Shown here: positions 1 to 6,117 of the stretch, in pieces
How positions within the stretch are numbered: the first letter of the stretch is position 1
Layout of the letters: each line of letters starts with the position of its first letter
NCBI GenBank assembly: GCA_001873675.1
Contig: MNZP01000009.1
Coordinates: 1-11,119 of the forward strand
Direction: 5' to 3'
From: Syntrophaceae bacterium CG2_30_49_12
GTDB taxonomy: Bacteria > Desulfobacterota > Syntrophia > Syntrophales > CG2-30-49-12
DNA: 11,119 nt
Made by a program: the position numbers and the translations under genes
Notes under the pieces: generated by a model
What the model saw: the letters and a program-made list of their open reading frames with translations, nothing else
Database searches by the model: none
Told to the model about the DNA's origin: nothing

Positions 1-736
1 TTTGCCGCGGCTACGAGGGCCCCTTTGGCCAGGAGGTTGGCCCTTCTGAGGAGGCCGCCTGAGCCTTGATGGATGGCCAGGACGGCTTCATCACAGAACA
101 GTTGCTCTTTGCTGCCGGCGATCTTCAGGTGGTGCTGGATGTATCCCGCCATGTCTTTGTATTTCAGGCCTTCGAGGTGGCTTCTGCCGATGATGCGTGA
201 GGCCAGGGGTCTGGAGGTATGGAACATGAGTTTGTCGACGAGGTTGTTTTGGCCTGCCAGGACGATCGGGAGCAGGGGTTTGGAATCCATGTCGAACTGG
301 CTTAAGGTATGGAGCTGGGCGAAGATTTCCAGCCTCATGAGGGAGGCCTCATCGATGATCAGCACGGGGATCTGCTTTCTCTGGGAGATTTCCAGGATGG
401 CGGCACGCAGGGTTTTGGTAAGCCTGGCAAGGGAGTTGGCCCATCCACGTCGAAGCCGTTGCAGATTTGTCTCAAGATGTCGGCCATGGAGTCGGTGGAG
501 GCGACGACCGAGACGACCTTGTACTGAAAGGGGTGGAGTTTGGTGGCGGCGTATCTGAGGGGGGTGGATCTGCCGCTTCCCACATCGCCGGTGATAATGG
601 AGGCGGCACCGAGGTTGAGGGCGTAGAGGAACCTCTCTGAGGCGGCCTGGAGACCCGGCAGGGGGTAGAAATCTTCCACGCGGATATCTTGGGAGAATGG
701 TTCTTTCTGGAAGCCGAAGAAGGTTTTATAGCTCAT
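1..736 (-). pseudogene. ExeA-like AAA ATPase of the DDE transposon, frameshifted, 3' end off the window
   Basis: The family supplies the ATPase partner of a DDE transposase (ExeA/TniB/MuB-like, target selection). The start ATG at 736-734 lies inside the end of the transposase frame (MSYKTFFGF, then KEPFSQDI), a classic ATG/TAA overlap. The N-terminus FFGFQKEPF is typical of ExeA-like proteins. The Walker A motif reads GDVGSGRST, with Arg where the ATP-binding Lys should be. A 1-base deletion near 437-440 moves the frame. In the second frame the protein continues cleanly to position 1 with Walker B (VLIIDEA) and the sensor-like stretch PIVLAGQNNL, and no stop. Translation from the start codon would terminate early, soon after the frameshift. 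Both the Lys-to-Arg change and the frameshift point to an inactive gene. The C-terminus is not visible. Confidence 0.82.
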
Positions 737-1263
737 GGTCCACCTCCTCGAAGAGTCTCCCACCGGTGTATTTGGGTTGATCGACCTGGGGTTCCTGGTT
801 TTGCGCTGGAGGCAGGAGATTGACGATGTTGTTTTTTCTGCGGATTCGGCAGTTGATCTTCATGTCCAAGGGGACGATCATGCCGTGGGAGAGACCCTCA
901 TGGAAGGCCTCGATTCTTGCGGAGTCGCCGTCATGATACAGCAGGGTGATCGTCTTGTCGATCAGTGGTATCGGGGCTTCATATAGCATGCCGTTGAGTG
1001 AGACGGTTCGGTCCCGATCCACCTTTCTGGTGGTACGGGTGCGGAAGTAATCGTTGAGATCTTTTGGGGCTTCCCGGAGCAGATGGGCATGTTTGAGATA
1101 GCGGTTCAGAGGTGTCTGCCTCGTGCTGGAATGGACGGTGACGTTATACTGCTCGTCGAGCCACCTGTTAAGGGCCTCATTGAGTTTTCCAGGGAAAGCC
1201 CCTCTGGGTATGTGCTGAGAAACTGCATGCGCAGGGTGCGGAAGAACCGTTCGATTTTTCCCC
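726..1263 (-). pseudogene. DDE transposase, C-terminal half (catalytic Glu and Mu-type beta-barrel domain)
   Basis: This is the 3' part of the transposase that begins at about 5440. Directly after the RIT junction the frame reads RGKIERFFRTLR, where the Glu of KIE is the third catalytic acid of the D,D,E triad. Counting back over the insertion, 35 residues separate it from the Asp of YVDNGPAF, so the enzyme is D,D35E. A 1-base deletion near 1184-1190 moves the frame between GLSLE and LNEALNRW. The rest matches the Mu transposase C-terminal domain family (Mu-transpos_C): YNVTVHSSTRQTPLNRYL, RTRTTRKVDRDRTVSLNG, and a basic tail. It ends in TAA at 728-726, overlapping the ATPase start codon by 11 bases. 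Not functional as it stands. Confidence 0.85.
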
Positions 1264-1287
1264 GGTAATGCGAAGCTTCGCATTACC
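1264..1287. repeat. Perfect 24-bp palindrome at the left end of the RIT element
   Basis: The half-site GGTAATGCGAAG is followed directly by its exact reverse complement. A second partial inverted repeat overlaps it: CATTACC (1281-1287), GT, then GGTAATG (1290-1296), which runs into the left terminal repeat. So the motif GGTAATG occurs in alternating orientation three times within 33 bp. Nothing equivalent lies outside the right terminal repeat. It may be a recombinase binding site or a by-product of insertion. Confidence 0.85.
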
Positions 1288-1292
1288 GTGGT

Positions 1293-1321
1293 AATGGAAA
1301 GTCAGGGATAATGGAAAGTTG
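1293..1321 (+). repeat. Left terminal inverted repeat of the RIT element (29 bp)
   Basis: It is identical, as reverse complement, to 4770-4798. Internally it is two direct copies of AATGGAAAGT (1293-1302 and 1310-1319) spaced 17 bp start to start, separated by CAGGGAT. This looks like paired recombinase arm sites. Confidence 0.93.
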
Positions 1322-1374
1322 GTGTCTTGTCACTTTATAAAAGACACTGCTTGTCAAGGCTTTTTTATTTCTTT

Positions 1375-1400
1375 TTGATTATTTAGCTTTTCATTATACT
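1375..1400 (+). promoter_or_regulatory. Possible ritABC promoter
   Basis: The A+T-rich DNA inside the left end contains TATACT (1395-1400), a good -10 hexamer. The nearest -35-like hexamer, TTGATT (1375-1380), is only 14 bp away, shorter than ideal. A small hairpin upstream (GTGTCTT 1322-1328, AAGACAC 1341-1347) and a direct repeat CTTGTCA (1326-1332 and 1350-1356) may be protein sites or chance. Assignment is tentative. Confidence 0.3.
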
Positions 1401-1449
1401 CCAATCTATTGGCAGCTCAATGCCAAAATTAATTAGATTGGAGGTCATA

Positions 1450-2700
1450 ATGAATCGTCAGGGGATGGAACTCAATGAATTAATCAACAAGGTTAAGGAG
1501 GAATTGGAAAATGTCCGATATTCAGATTTCTGGATCGGGGAATTAGCCAGAGTATGGGACCGTCTGACAAATTACATGGTTCGAAACAGCGAAACAATCT
1601 TTACGGCCCAAATAGGGATGAATTTCCTGGAATCCGAATACGGGATAACCGTATATAAAGGACTGACCCTTAAAAACAGGCGTTGTGCCAGAGCAATCAA
1701 TTTACTTACGGATTACCTACTCCATGGAATTATCTTTCCCAGAACCAAGCAGGAAACACGTACTTTCCACCCACAGTTCCAAATATTGTTCCAAGGTTAT
1801 ATTGATAAAAAAAGAGTGGAGGGTTTGTCGAAAGACACGCTGCAGTCATATGGGATATACCTTGGCAGGTTTTCCGATTACCTGAACAGCCGTGGAATTA
1901 CCGACATACATGACATGGATGAAGTTGTGGTTTCAAGATTCACAGAGACTTTTACCCGATATTCACCTGCCGTAATTCATACCACATTATGCTCCCTGCG
2001 GACCTTCTTTCATTACCTTTACCAGAACGGCTTTGTATCCAGGGATTTTGCCTATATTGTTCCGTATGACGGGTACAGACAGAGGACAAAAGTTCCTTCC
2101 TCGTATCCGAAAGAGGAGGTGGAAAAGCTTTTAAAATCAATTGACAGAGGAAATCCGAAAGGAAAACGGGATTATGCCATAATACTGATAGCTGCAAGAT
2201 TGGGTTTACGGGCGCAAGACATATGTGATTTGTCCTTTAATAACTTGAAGTGGGAAACCAATACCATTGAACTGCTGCAAGAGAAAACAAAAGAGCCGCT
2301 TATTCTTCCGCTGCTGGAGGATGTAGGGCTGGGGATCATTGATTACCTTAAGTATGCCAGACCAGAATGCGAATCCACCAATGCGGTTTTTCTGCGTTTA
2401 ACCCCTCCTGTGGGGAAACTGGAAGCACCGACCCTGCATAGCATTGTTACCCAGCATATGCGCGCTGCAGGCATAAAAATACAGGACGGTAAAAAACACG
2501 GACCTCATGCCCTCCGCCACAGTCTCGCCAGTGCCCTGCTGGAGATAAACACTCCTTTGCTGGTTATATCAGAAGTTCTGGGCCATACCAATACGGAATC
2601 TACATCAGTCTATCTGAAGATTGATGTTAATCAGCTTAGGACGTGTGCGTTGGAGCCTTTGCCATTTTACTGGAACAAAGGCGAGGAGGAGGTGTTCTAA
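1450..2700 (+). CDS. ritA: Tyrosine recombinase RitA (first of the RIT trio)
   Basis: Site-specific tyrosine recombinase of 416 residues, expected to act on the RIT ends with RitB and RitC. The C-terminal catalytic domain holds the full set: Arg254 (LGLRAQDICDL), His353 and Arg356 (HALRHS), His379 (LGHTN) and the nucleophile Tyr388 (SVYLKI). The N-terminal region of about 100 residues precedes a SAM-like core-binding domain (FQGYIDKKRVEGLSKDTLQSY region). The start at 1450 is chosen because TTGGAGG (1438-1444) sits 5 bases upstream. An in-frame ATG at 1420 has no such site. The stop TAA shares its last A with the ritB start (TAATG), so the two genes are translationally coupled. Order and length agree with RitA, but the A/B/C names rest on gene order. 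Codon use is more A+T-rich than in the surrounding transposase. The frame is intact. Confidence 0.88.
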   Translation: MNRQGMELNELINKVKEELENVRYSDFWIGELARVWDRLTNYMVRNSETIFTAQIGMNFLESEYGITVYKGLTLKNRRCARAINLLTDYLLHGIIFPRTKQETRTFHPQFQILFQGYIDKKRVEGLSKDTLQSYGIYLGRFSDYLNSRGITDIHDMDEVVVSRFTETFTRYSPAVIHTTLCSLRTFFHYLYQNGFVSRDFAYIVPYDGYRQRTKVPSSYPKEEVEKLLKSIDRGNPKGKRDYAIILIAARLGLRAQDICDLSFNNLKWETNTIELLQEKTKEPLILPLLEDVGLGIIDYLKYARPECESTNAVFLRLTPPVGKLEAPTLHSIVTQHMRAAGIKIQDGKKHGPHALRHSLASALLEINTPLLVISEVLGHTNTESTSVYLKIDVNQLRTCALEPLPFYWNKGEEEVF

Positions 2701-3683
2701 TGCCTAAGGTAGAAAAGCCGTTTGTCGGCGAATTCAGGGAACTATTGGAGACTTTTGTAGAACAGAAAAGAAACCTGGGTTATAAATACGACACCACAAG
2801 GGAAAGACTTCTCAGATTTTCCATATTTAGTCTGTCGTATAGCCTGGAAAACAAGGTTCTCAGTAAACAGTTGGTCTCGGATTGGACTTCAAAAAGAAGA
2901 AACGAGTCGGCAAAAAACTGGGCCCACCGCAACAGCGACCTGCGCCAGTTTGCACTGTATCTGCAGAACCTGGGATATGATGCATTTATCCCTCCCAAAA
3001 TCCATAAGACCGGACAGGGTGAATATATCCCGTATATATTCACCCATGAAGAAATCGAGCGTTTCTTACGGGTTGTCGATTCTATCGTGCCGCATCCCTT
3101 GTCCAACAAACACCAAAGCTATCCCTTATTGTTCCGCCTGCTTTACTGCTGTGGCCTTAGGATTTCCGAGGCACTCCACCTTAAAATTTCCGATGTAGAT
3201 TTTGATAAGGGGGTGCTGTTCATAAGAGAGTCTAAGTTTAACAAAGACAGGATTATACCGGTGTCTGCACCTCTGGCAGAAATGCTTATCAGGTATCAAG
3301 CTTTGTTCAACAGAAATAATGCCCCGGAAGATTATTATTTCAGGAACAAAAATGGAACACCGCTGACACACGATCGGGTTTACGATGTGTATCGGAAACT
3401 GCTGTGGAAGGCGGGAATTTCTCATGGCGGCAAAGGTAAAGGACCAAGACTCCATGACTTACGCCACGTTTTTTGTGTACACACACTGGCCAAGCAGGTA
3501 AAGGAGGGGGCTGACCTGTATGTCGCACTTCCCATTCTGTCTGCCTATGTGGGGCACAGTTCAGTCCGAGGCACGCAGCGTTACGTCAGACTGACCGCAG
3601 AGGCACATCCCGAACTGATCGAGAAAGTGTCCCGGACATGTGCCTATGTATTGCCGGAGGTGACGAAAAACGAAACCGACTGA
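2700..3683 (+). CDS. ritB: Tyrosine recombinase RitB (second of the RIT trio)
   Basis: Intact tyrosine recombinase of 327 residues. The N-terminal half is a core-binding domain (FVEQKRNLGYKYDTTRERLL). The catalytic half shows Arg154 (CCGLRISEAL), a beta-hairpin Lys candidate in SKFNKDRIIP, His252 and Arg255 (LHDLRHVF), His286 (YVGHSS) and Tyr295 (TQRYVRL). The start ATG at 2700 overlaps the ritA stop codon, and a strong purine-rich ribosome site (GAGGAGGAGG) lies just upstream inside ritA. The 3' end overlaps the beginning of the ritC frame, and the last codons double as the ritC ribosome site (GGAGGTGA, 3656-3663). In RIT elements all three recombinases are thought to be needed together. What RitB does on its own is not established by this sequence. 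Confidence 0.88.
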   Translation: MPKVEKPFVGEFRELLETFVEQKRNLGYKYDTTRERLLRFSIFSLSYSLENKVLSKQLVSDWTSKRRNESAKNWAHRNSDLRQFALYLQNLGYDAFIPPKIHKTGQGEYIPYIFTHEEIERFLRVVDSIVPHPLSNKHQSYPLLFRLLYCCGLRISEALHLKISDVDFDKGVLFIRESKFNKDRIIPVSAPLAEMLIRYQALFNRNNAPEDYYFRNKNGTPLTHDRVYDVYRKLLWKAGISHGGKGKGPRLHDLRHVFCVHTLAKQVKEGADLYVALPILSAYVGHSSVRGTQRYVRLTAEAHPELIEKVSRTCAYVLPEVTKNETD

Positions 3684-4686
3684 TTTTGCTTATTATCTGA
3701 CTGATTTTCTTTCCAAGCACCTTCCGGGTACCGTTGGACTTAGGCCCAATACCATAATGTCGTACAGGGATACTTTTAGCGTATTCCTTGAATTCTGCTC
3801 CGAACATAAAGGGATAAGACCGGAAAAATTTTCACTGGATAACCTGAATCGGAAACTGGTTGAAGAGTATCTGGAGTGGCTTGAGAAAACCCGCCGCTGT
3901 ATTGCTTCCACAAGAAACGTGCGTCTGGCTGCGTTTCATTCGTTCTGCCGATACCTGCAGCTGGAATTTCCCGATTATATTCACCAGGCCCAGCAGATCC
4001 TTGCGATTCCTATGAAGAGAACAAAGAATATCTCCGTTGAATACCTAACCCTTGATGCGATGAAATTCCTGCTGGAAAAACCGGATAATAGGACCAGGGA
4101 AGGGCGCAGGGATATGGTTCTTTTAAGCCTGCTCTATGAGTCAGGTGCCAGGGTACAGGAGATAGCTGATCTAAAAGTTGGTGATATCAGAACAGCATCC
4201 CCTTCAACTGTAAAACTTACAGGGAAAAGCGACAAAAGAAGGATTGTCCCGATAATGAAACCAATGGGCGAACTTTTGAAGCAGTATTTGAAGGAGAATA
4301 ATTTAACGGGACCATATGCCTTCGATTTCCCTTTATTTAGTAGCCGCTCGAAAGATAAGCTAACCCGTGCCGGGATCGCTTATATTGTCAAGAAATATGC
4401 AGGTGAAGCGATGAAGGAATCTCCTGAATTGTTTCCGGATAAATTTTCACCACATTGTTTTCGGCACTCAAAAGCCGTTCATCTGCTGCAGTCCGGGGTA
4501 AATCTTGTTTATATACGGGATTTCCTGGGTCACGTAGATATTCAGACAACCGAAATTTACGCCAGAATCGATGGTGAAATGAAAAGAAAAGCTTTGGAAA
4601 AAAGTCATAACGTAGTATCGGATAAAATGCCGGAGTGGCAAAGCAATGCAGGATTGATGAACTGGCTAAAGAATCTGGGGAAATAA
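3670..4686 (+). CDS. ritC: Tyrosine recombinase RitC (third of the RIT trio), start codon ACG instead of ATG
   Basis: Third recombinase, 338 residues if counted from 3670. Catalytic residues, numbered from the first in-frame ATG at 3757, are Arg132 (SGARVQEIADL), Lys candidates in GKSDKRRIVP, His233 and Arg236 (PHCFRHS), His259 (FLGHVD) and Tyr268 (TEIYARI). Coding similarity starts well before 3757: the frame reads TKPTDFAYYLTDFLSKHLPG, the expected first helix of the core-binding domain. No ATG, GTG or TTG is available there. Exactly where a start belongs, 6 bases after GGAGGTGA (3656-3663), stands ACG (3670-3672). Either ACG is used inefficiently, or translation begins at 3757 and loses 29 residues, or RitC is no longer made. 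The frame overlaps ritB by 14 bases. A stop in this frame at 3661-3663 rules out an earlier start. Confidence 0.8.
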   Translation, partial: TKPTDFAYYLTDFLSKHLPGTVGLRPNTIMSYRDTFSVFLEFCSEHKGIRPEKFSLDNLNRKLVEEYLEWLEKTRRCIASTRNVRLAAFHSFCRYLQLEFPDYIHQAQQILAIPMKRTKNISVEYLTLDAMKFLLEKPDNRTREGRRDMVLLSLLYESGARVQEIADLKVGDIRTASPSTVKLTGKSDKRRIVPIMKPMGELLKQYLKENNLTGPYAFDFPLFSSRSKDKLTRAGIAYIVKKYAGEAMKESPELFPDKFSPHCFRHSKAVHLLQSGVNLVYIRDFLGHVDIQTTEIYARIDGEMKRKALEKSHNVVSDKMPEWQSNAGLMNWLKNLGK

Positions 4687-4696
4687 GGGAAAATAT

Positions 4697-4707
4697 AATG
4701 GAAAGTT
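4697..4707 (+). repeat. Internal extra copy of the RIT end repeat
   Basis: AATGGAAAGTT lies 11 bases after the ritC stop, in the same orientation as the left-end copies and opposite to the right terminal repeat (4770-4798). With the two units of the right repeat it makes three recombinase-type sites at this end, compared with two at the left. Confidence 0.7.
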
Positions 4708-4769
4708 AATTTTGGGGAAACAAGGGGGTAATGCAGGTAAGACGTTAGAAAATTAATATAATCGAGCGT

Positions 4770-4798
4770 CAACTTTCCATTATCCCTGACTTTCCATT
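4770..4798 (-). repeat. Right terminal inverted repeat of the RIT element (29 bp)
   Basis: It is the exact reverse complement of 1293-1321, with two units of AATGGAAAGT on the minus strand (4798-4789 and 4781-4772). It is followed immediately by the transposase flank CCCCCGGCCCTGG. Confidence 0.93.
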
Positions 4799-5440
4799 CC
4801 CCCGGCCCTGGGGATGGTAGGGGGTGGAGTGAATCAGGGCGATTCCCAGAGACGCAGTGGCGTGAGCCAGCAGATTGGATCGGAAGGCAGGGCCGTTGTC
4901 CACGTAGAGTTTCCTCGGCAAACCCCGTTTCGCAAGGGCGACTCTCAAGGCGGCGGTGTAGTTTTCCACCCGTTCATGGCAAAAGAACTCGGCGTGACAG
5001 ATCAGCCGGGCCTGTTGTCATCGATGAAGGCGAAGAGATAGGTTTTTCTCTCCTTTCCGTCTATAAATATCCGGGGGCCGTGCATACCGTCGGACTGCCA
5101 GATGTCGTTGGGCAGTTCCGCCTCGAATCGTCTGCGATCCACGGGAGTGTTTTCCCGTTTCATCAGTCCCCGTTGTTTGAACAGGCGGTAGATGGTGGCG
5201 GGATGCACCTTGATGCCCGGATGGAGTATCTTCCGGAGTTTTGCCTCCCGCAAGACGACCGGCAGGGAAGCCCCCTTCAACTGCTTCCTGAGCTCCACCA
5301 GGGAAAGAATCGTTTCCTCGTCGAGGACGCGGGGTCGCCCCCGGTCGCACCGGGCATCCGGGTAGAGGCTCTCGATCCTGCGACCGCCCTTTTTCTTTCT
5401 CACGCATCTCGCGGTTGAGTTTGTACAATTTGTCAACAAC
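4799..5440 (-). pseudogene. DDE transposase, N-terminal half (first two catalytic Asp), frameshifted and 5'-truncated
   Basis: This is the first part of the transposase that resumes at 1263. It contains a helical DNA-binding region (RGRPRVLDEETILSLVELR, then HPATIYRLFKQRGLM), the first catalytic Asp (WQSDGMHGP), a conserved core strand (LFAFIDD), the second Asp (YVDNGPAF) and the motif HSTPYHPQGRG, right up to the RIT junction. Two frameshifts are visible. One is an extra A in an A-rich run near 5395 (NREMREK, then KKKGGRRIESLYP). The other is a 1-base loss or 2-base gain near 5010-5016 (FAFIDDN, then RLICHAEFF). No convincing start codon or N-terminal helix-turn-helix is present before about 5440. 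Related transposases have further N-terminal residues, so the 5' end is probably lost. Confidence 0.85.
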
Positions 5441-5454
5441 GTCCCTTTTACATT

Positions 5455-5467
5455 TTTTAGTCTAAAA
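5455..5467. promoter_or_regulatory. Small palindrome just upstream of the vapBC promoter
   Basis: TTTTAG, T, CTAAAA: perfect 6-bp arms ending 5 bases before the -35 box. VapB-type antitoxins usually repress their own promoter through palindromes near it, so this is a possible operator. The arms are A+T-rich, so chance is not excluded. Confidence 0.35.
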
Positions 5468-5472
5468 GTGCT

Positions 5473-5501
5473 TTGACTTTGTGCATATTTTTGTTTAAGA
5501 T
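5473..5501 (+). promoter_or_regulatory. Sigma70-like promoter of the toxin-antitoxin operon
   Basis: TTGACT (5473-5478) and TAAGAT (5496-5501) with an ideal 17-bp spacer, followed at 5516-5522 by the ribosome site AAGGAGG and the antitoxin ATG at 5529. The leader is short. Confidence 0.65.
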
Positions 5502-5528
5502 AGGAACACGAACTTAAAGGAGGCCTCC

Positions 5529-5735
5529 ATGCAAAGGGTAGTTATTCACGTCAAAGATGACGCAAAATTAAATGCGCTGATGAGCGTATTGAAGGAAATT
5601 AATTTTATTGAAGTTGAAAGAGAAGAAAAAGGAGCTTCGGGACTATCTAGACGTGGCGACTTGAGGAAGTTGTTTGGTATATGGGAAAATCGCGACATCT
5701 CGCTTGCGGATATCAGGCAAAAGGCATGGCGGTAA
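5529..5735 (+). CDS. Antitoxin of a VapBC-type toxin-antitoxin pair
   Basis: A protein of 68 residues directly before a PIN-domain toxin gene, the usual antitoxin-first order. The N-terminal part (MQRVVIHVKDDAKLNALMSVL) is a short beta strand followed by a helix. The middle is charged (VEREEKGASG). The C-terminus LFGIWENRDISLADIRQKAW is the kind of tail that wraps around and blocks the PIN active site in this class. It is not an obvious AbrB or ribbon-helix-helix sequence, so the DNA-binding fold is not assigned. The start is fixed by AAGGAGG, 6 bases upstream. It ends 7 bases before the toxin ATG, so the two are co-transcribed and probably coupled. Its role would be to neutralise the toxin and repress the operon. 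The name VapB would rest on context, so no symbol is given. Confidence 0.8.
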   Translation: MQRVVIHVKDDAKLNALMSVLKEINFIEVEREEKGASGLSRRGDLRKLFGIWENRDISLADIRQKAWR

Positions 5736-5742
5736 TGCACCT

Positions 5743-6117
5743 ATGATTCTGTGCGACACGAACGCCATCATTGAAGCTCTGAAAAAGAATCCTGTTGTCG
5801 TTGAAACAATAGAGAAAATCGGTCTGGAGCGGATAGCCGTCAGCGTCGTCACGGTAATGGAGCTTTATTATGGCGCTTTGCACAAGACCGAACTAAAGAA
5901 GATCAAACGTCATCTGTCATCTATTCGGATAATTCAAATAGACGAAGCAATTTCCGTTGCAGCATCAGAACTCATTGAACGATACGCAAAAAGCCACGGA
6001 CTGCAGATACCGGATGCCTTAATTGCCGCAACTTCGATAAACCGTTATCTCCAGCTTTACACAGGAAATACGAAAGATTTTATTTATATCGAAAAAATCA
6101 GTTTGTGGTCGATTTAA
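5743..6117 (+). CDS. vapC: VapC-family PIN-domain ribonuclease toxin
   Basis: A PIN-domain endoribonuclease of 124 residues, the usual length for VapC. All expected acidic residues are present: Asp5 (LCDTNAII), Glu40 (TVMELYYGAL), Asp91 (IPDALIAAT) and Asp112 in the GNTKDF motif, which together bind Mg2+/Mn2+. VapC toxins cleave specific RNAs, often initiator tRNA or rRNA. The target of this one cannot be read from the sequence. ATG 5743 is chosen because the protein then starts at the canonical first strand. An upstream in-frame ATG at 5674 lies inside the antitoxin gene. The ribosome site is weak, fitting lower toxin than antitoxin output through coupling. The frame is intact, so the pair could be active. 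Confidence 0.9.
   Translation: MILCDTNAIIEALKKNPVVVETIEKIGLERIAVSVVTVMELYYGALHKTELKKIKRHLSSIRIIQIDEAISVAASELIERYAKSHGLQIPDALIAATSINRYLQLYTGNTKDFIYIEKISLWSI

Larger units (their letters stand above)
1264..4798 (+). mobile_element. RIT element (Recombinase In Trio) inserted in the transposase gene
   Basis: Three same-strand, mutually overlapping tyrosine recombinase genes (ritA 1450-2700, ritB 2700-3683, ritC about 3670-4686) fill almost the whole element and lie between 29-bp perfect inverted repeats (1293-1321 and 4770-4798). This is the published layout of RIT elements. The size from repeat to repeat, 3.5 kb, also fits. No cargo gene is present. The flanks are near-identical short sequences, TTCCCCGG (1258-1265) and TTCCCCCGG (4797-4805). 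Joining the transposase across them restores GRGKIE in frame, which fixes the insertion point almost to the base. The left end carries an extra 24-bp palindrome that the right end lacks. The exact left terminus is therefore uncertain (1264-1293). Confidence 0.9.
1..5440 (-). mobile_element. Decayed DDE transposon (Mu-C type transposase plus ExeA-like ATPase), split by a RIT element
   Basis: Two minus-strand reading frames form the outer element: a DDE transposase (pieces at 4799-5440 and 726-1263) and, overlapping its 3' end, an AAA ATPase (1-736). Transposase plus partner ATPase is the known arrangement of Tn7/Mu/IS21-like systems. The reading is broken by four frameshifts, by loss of the transposase N-terminus and by a 3.5-kb insertion, so the element cannot move by itself. 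Its left boundary lies outside the window. No terminal inverted repeat was recognised near 5440, so the right boundary is only where recognisable coding stops. Its DNA is visibly richer in G+C than the inserted element. Confidence 0.8.

Noticed and set aside
73..558. Plus-strand open frames over 73-558, 735-986 and 5080-5418
   Set aside because: They lie antisense to the transposon ATPase and transposase, whose minus-strand translations carry clear family motifs. The plus-strand products are low-complexity Arg/Ser-rich shadows.
1420..1450. Start of ritA at ATG 1420
   Set aside because: No ribosome site precedes it, while TTGGAGG lies 5 bases before ATG 1450.
2643..2700. Start of ritB at 2643
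   Set aside because: The added residues overlap ritA in another frame and look unlike a recombinase. ATG 2700 has a strong ribosome site and the TAATG coupling.
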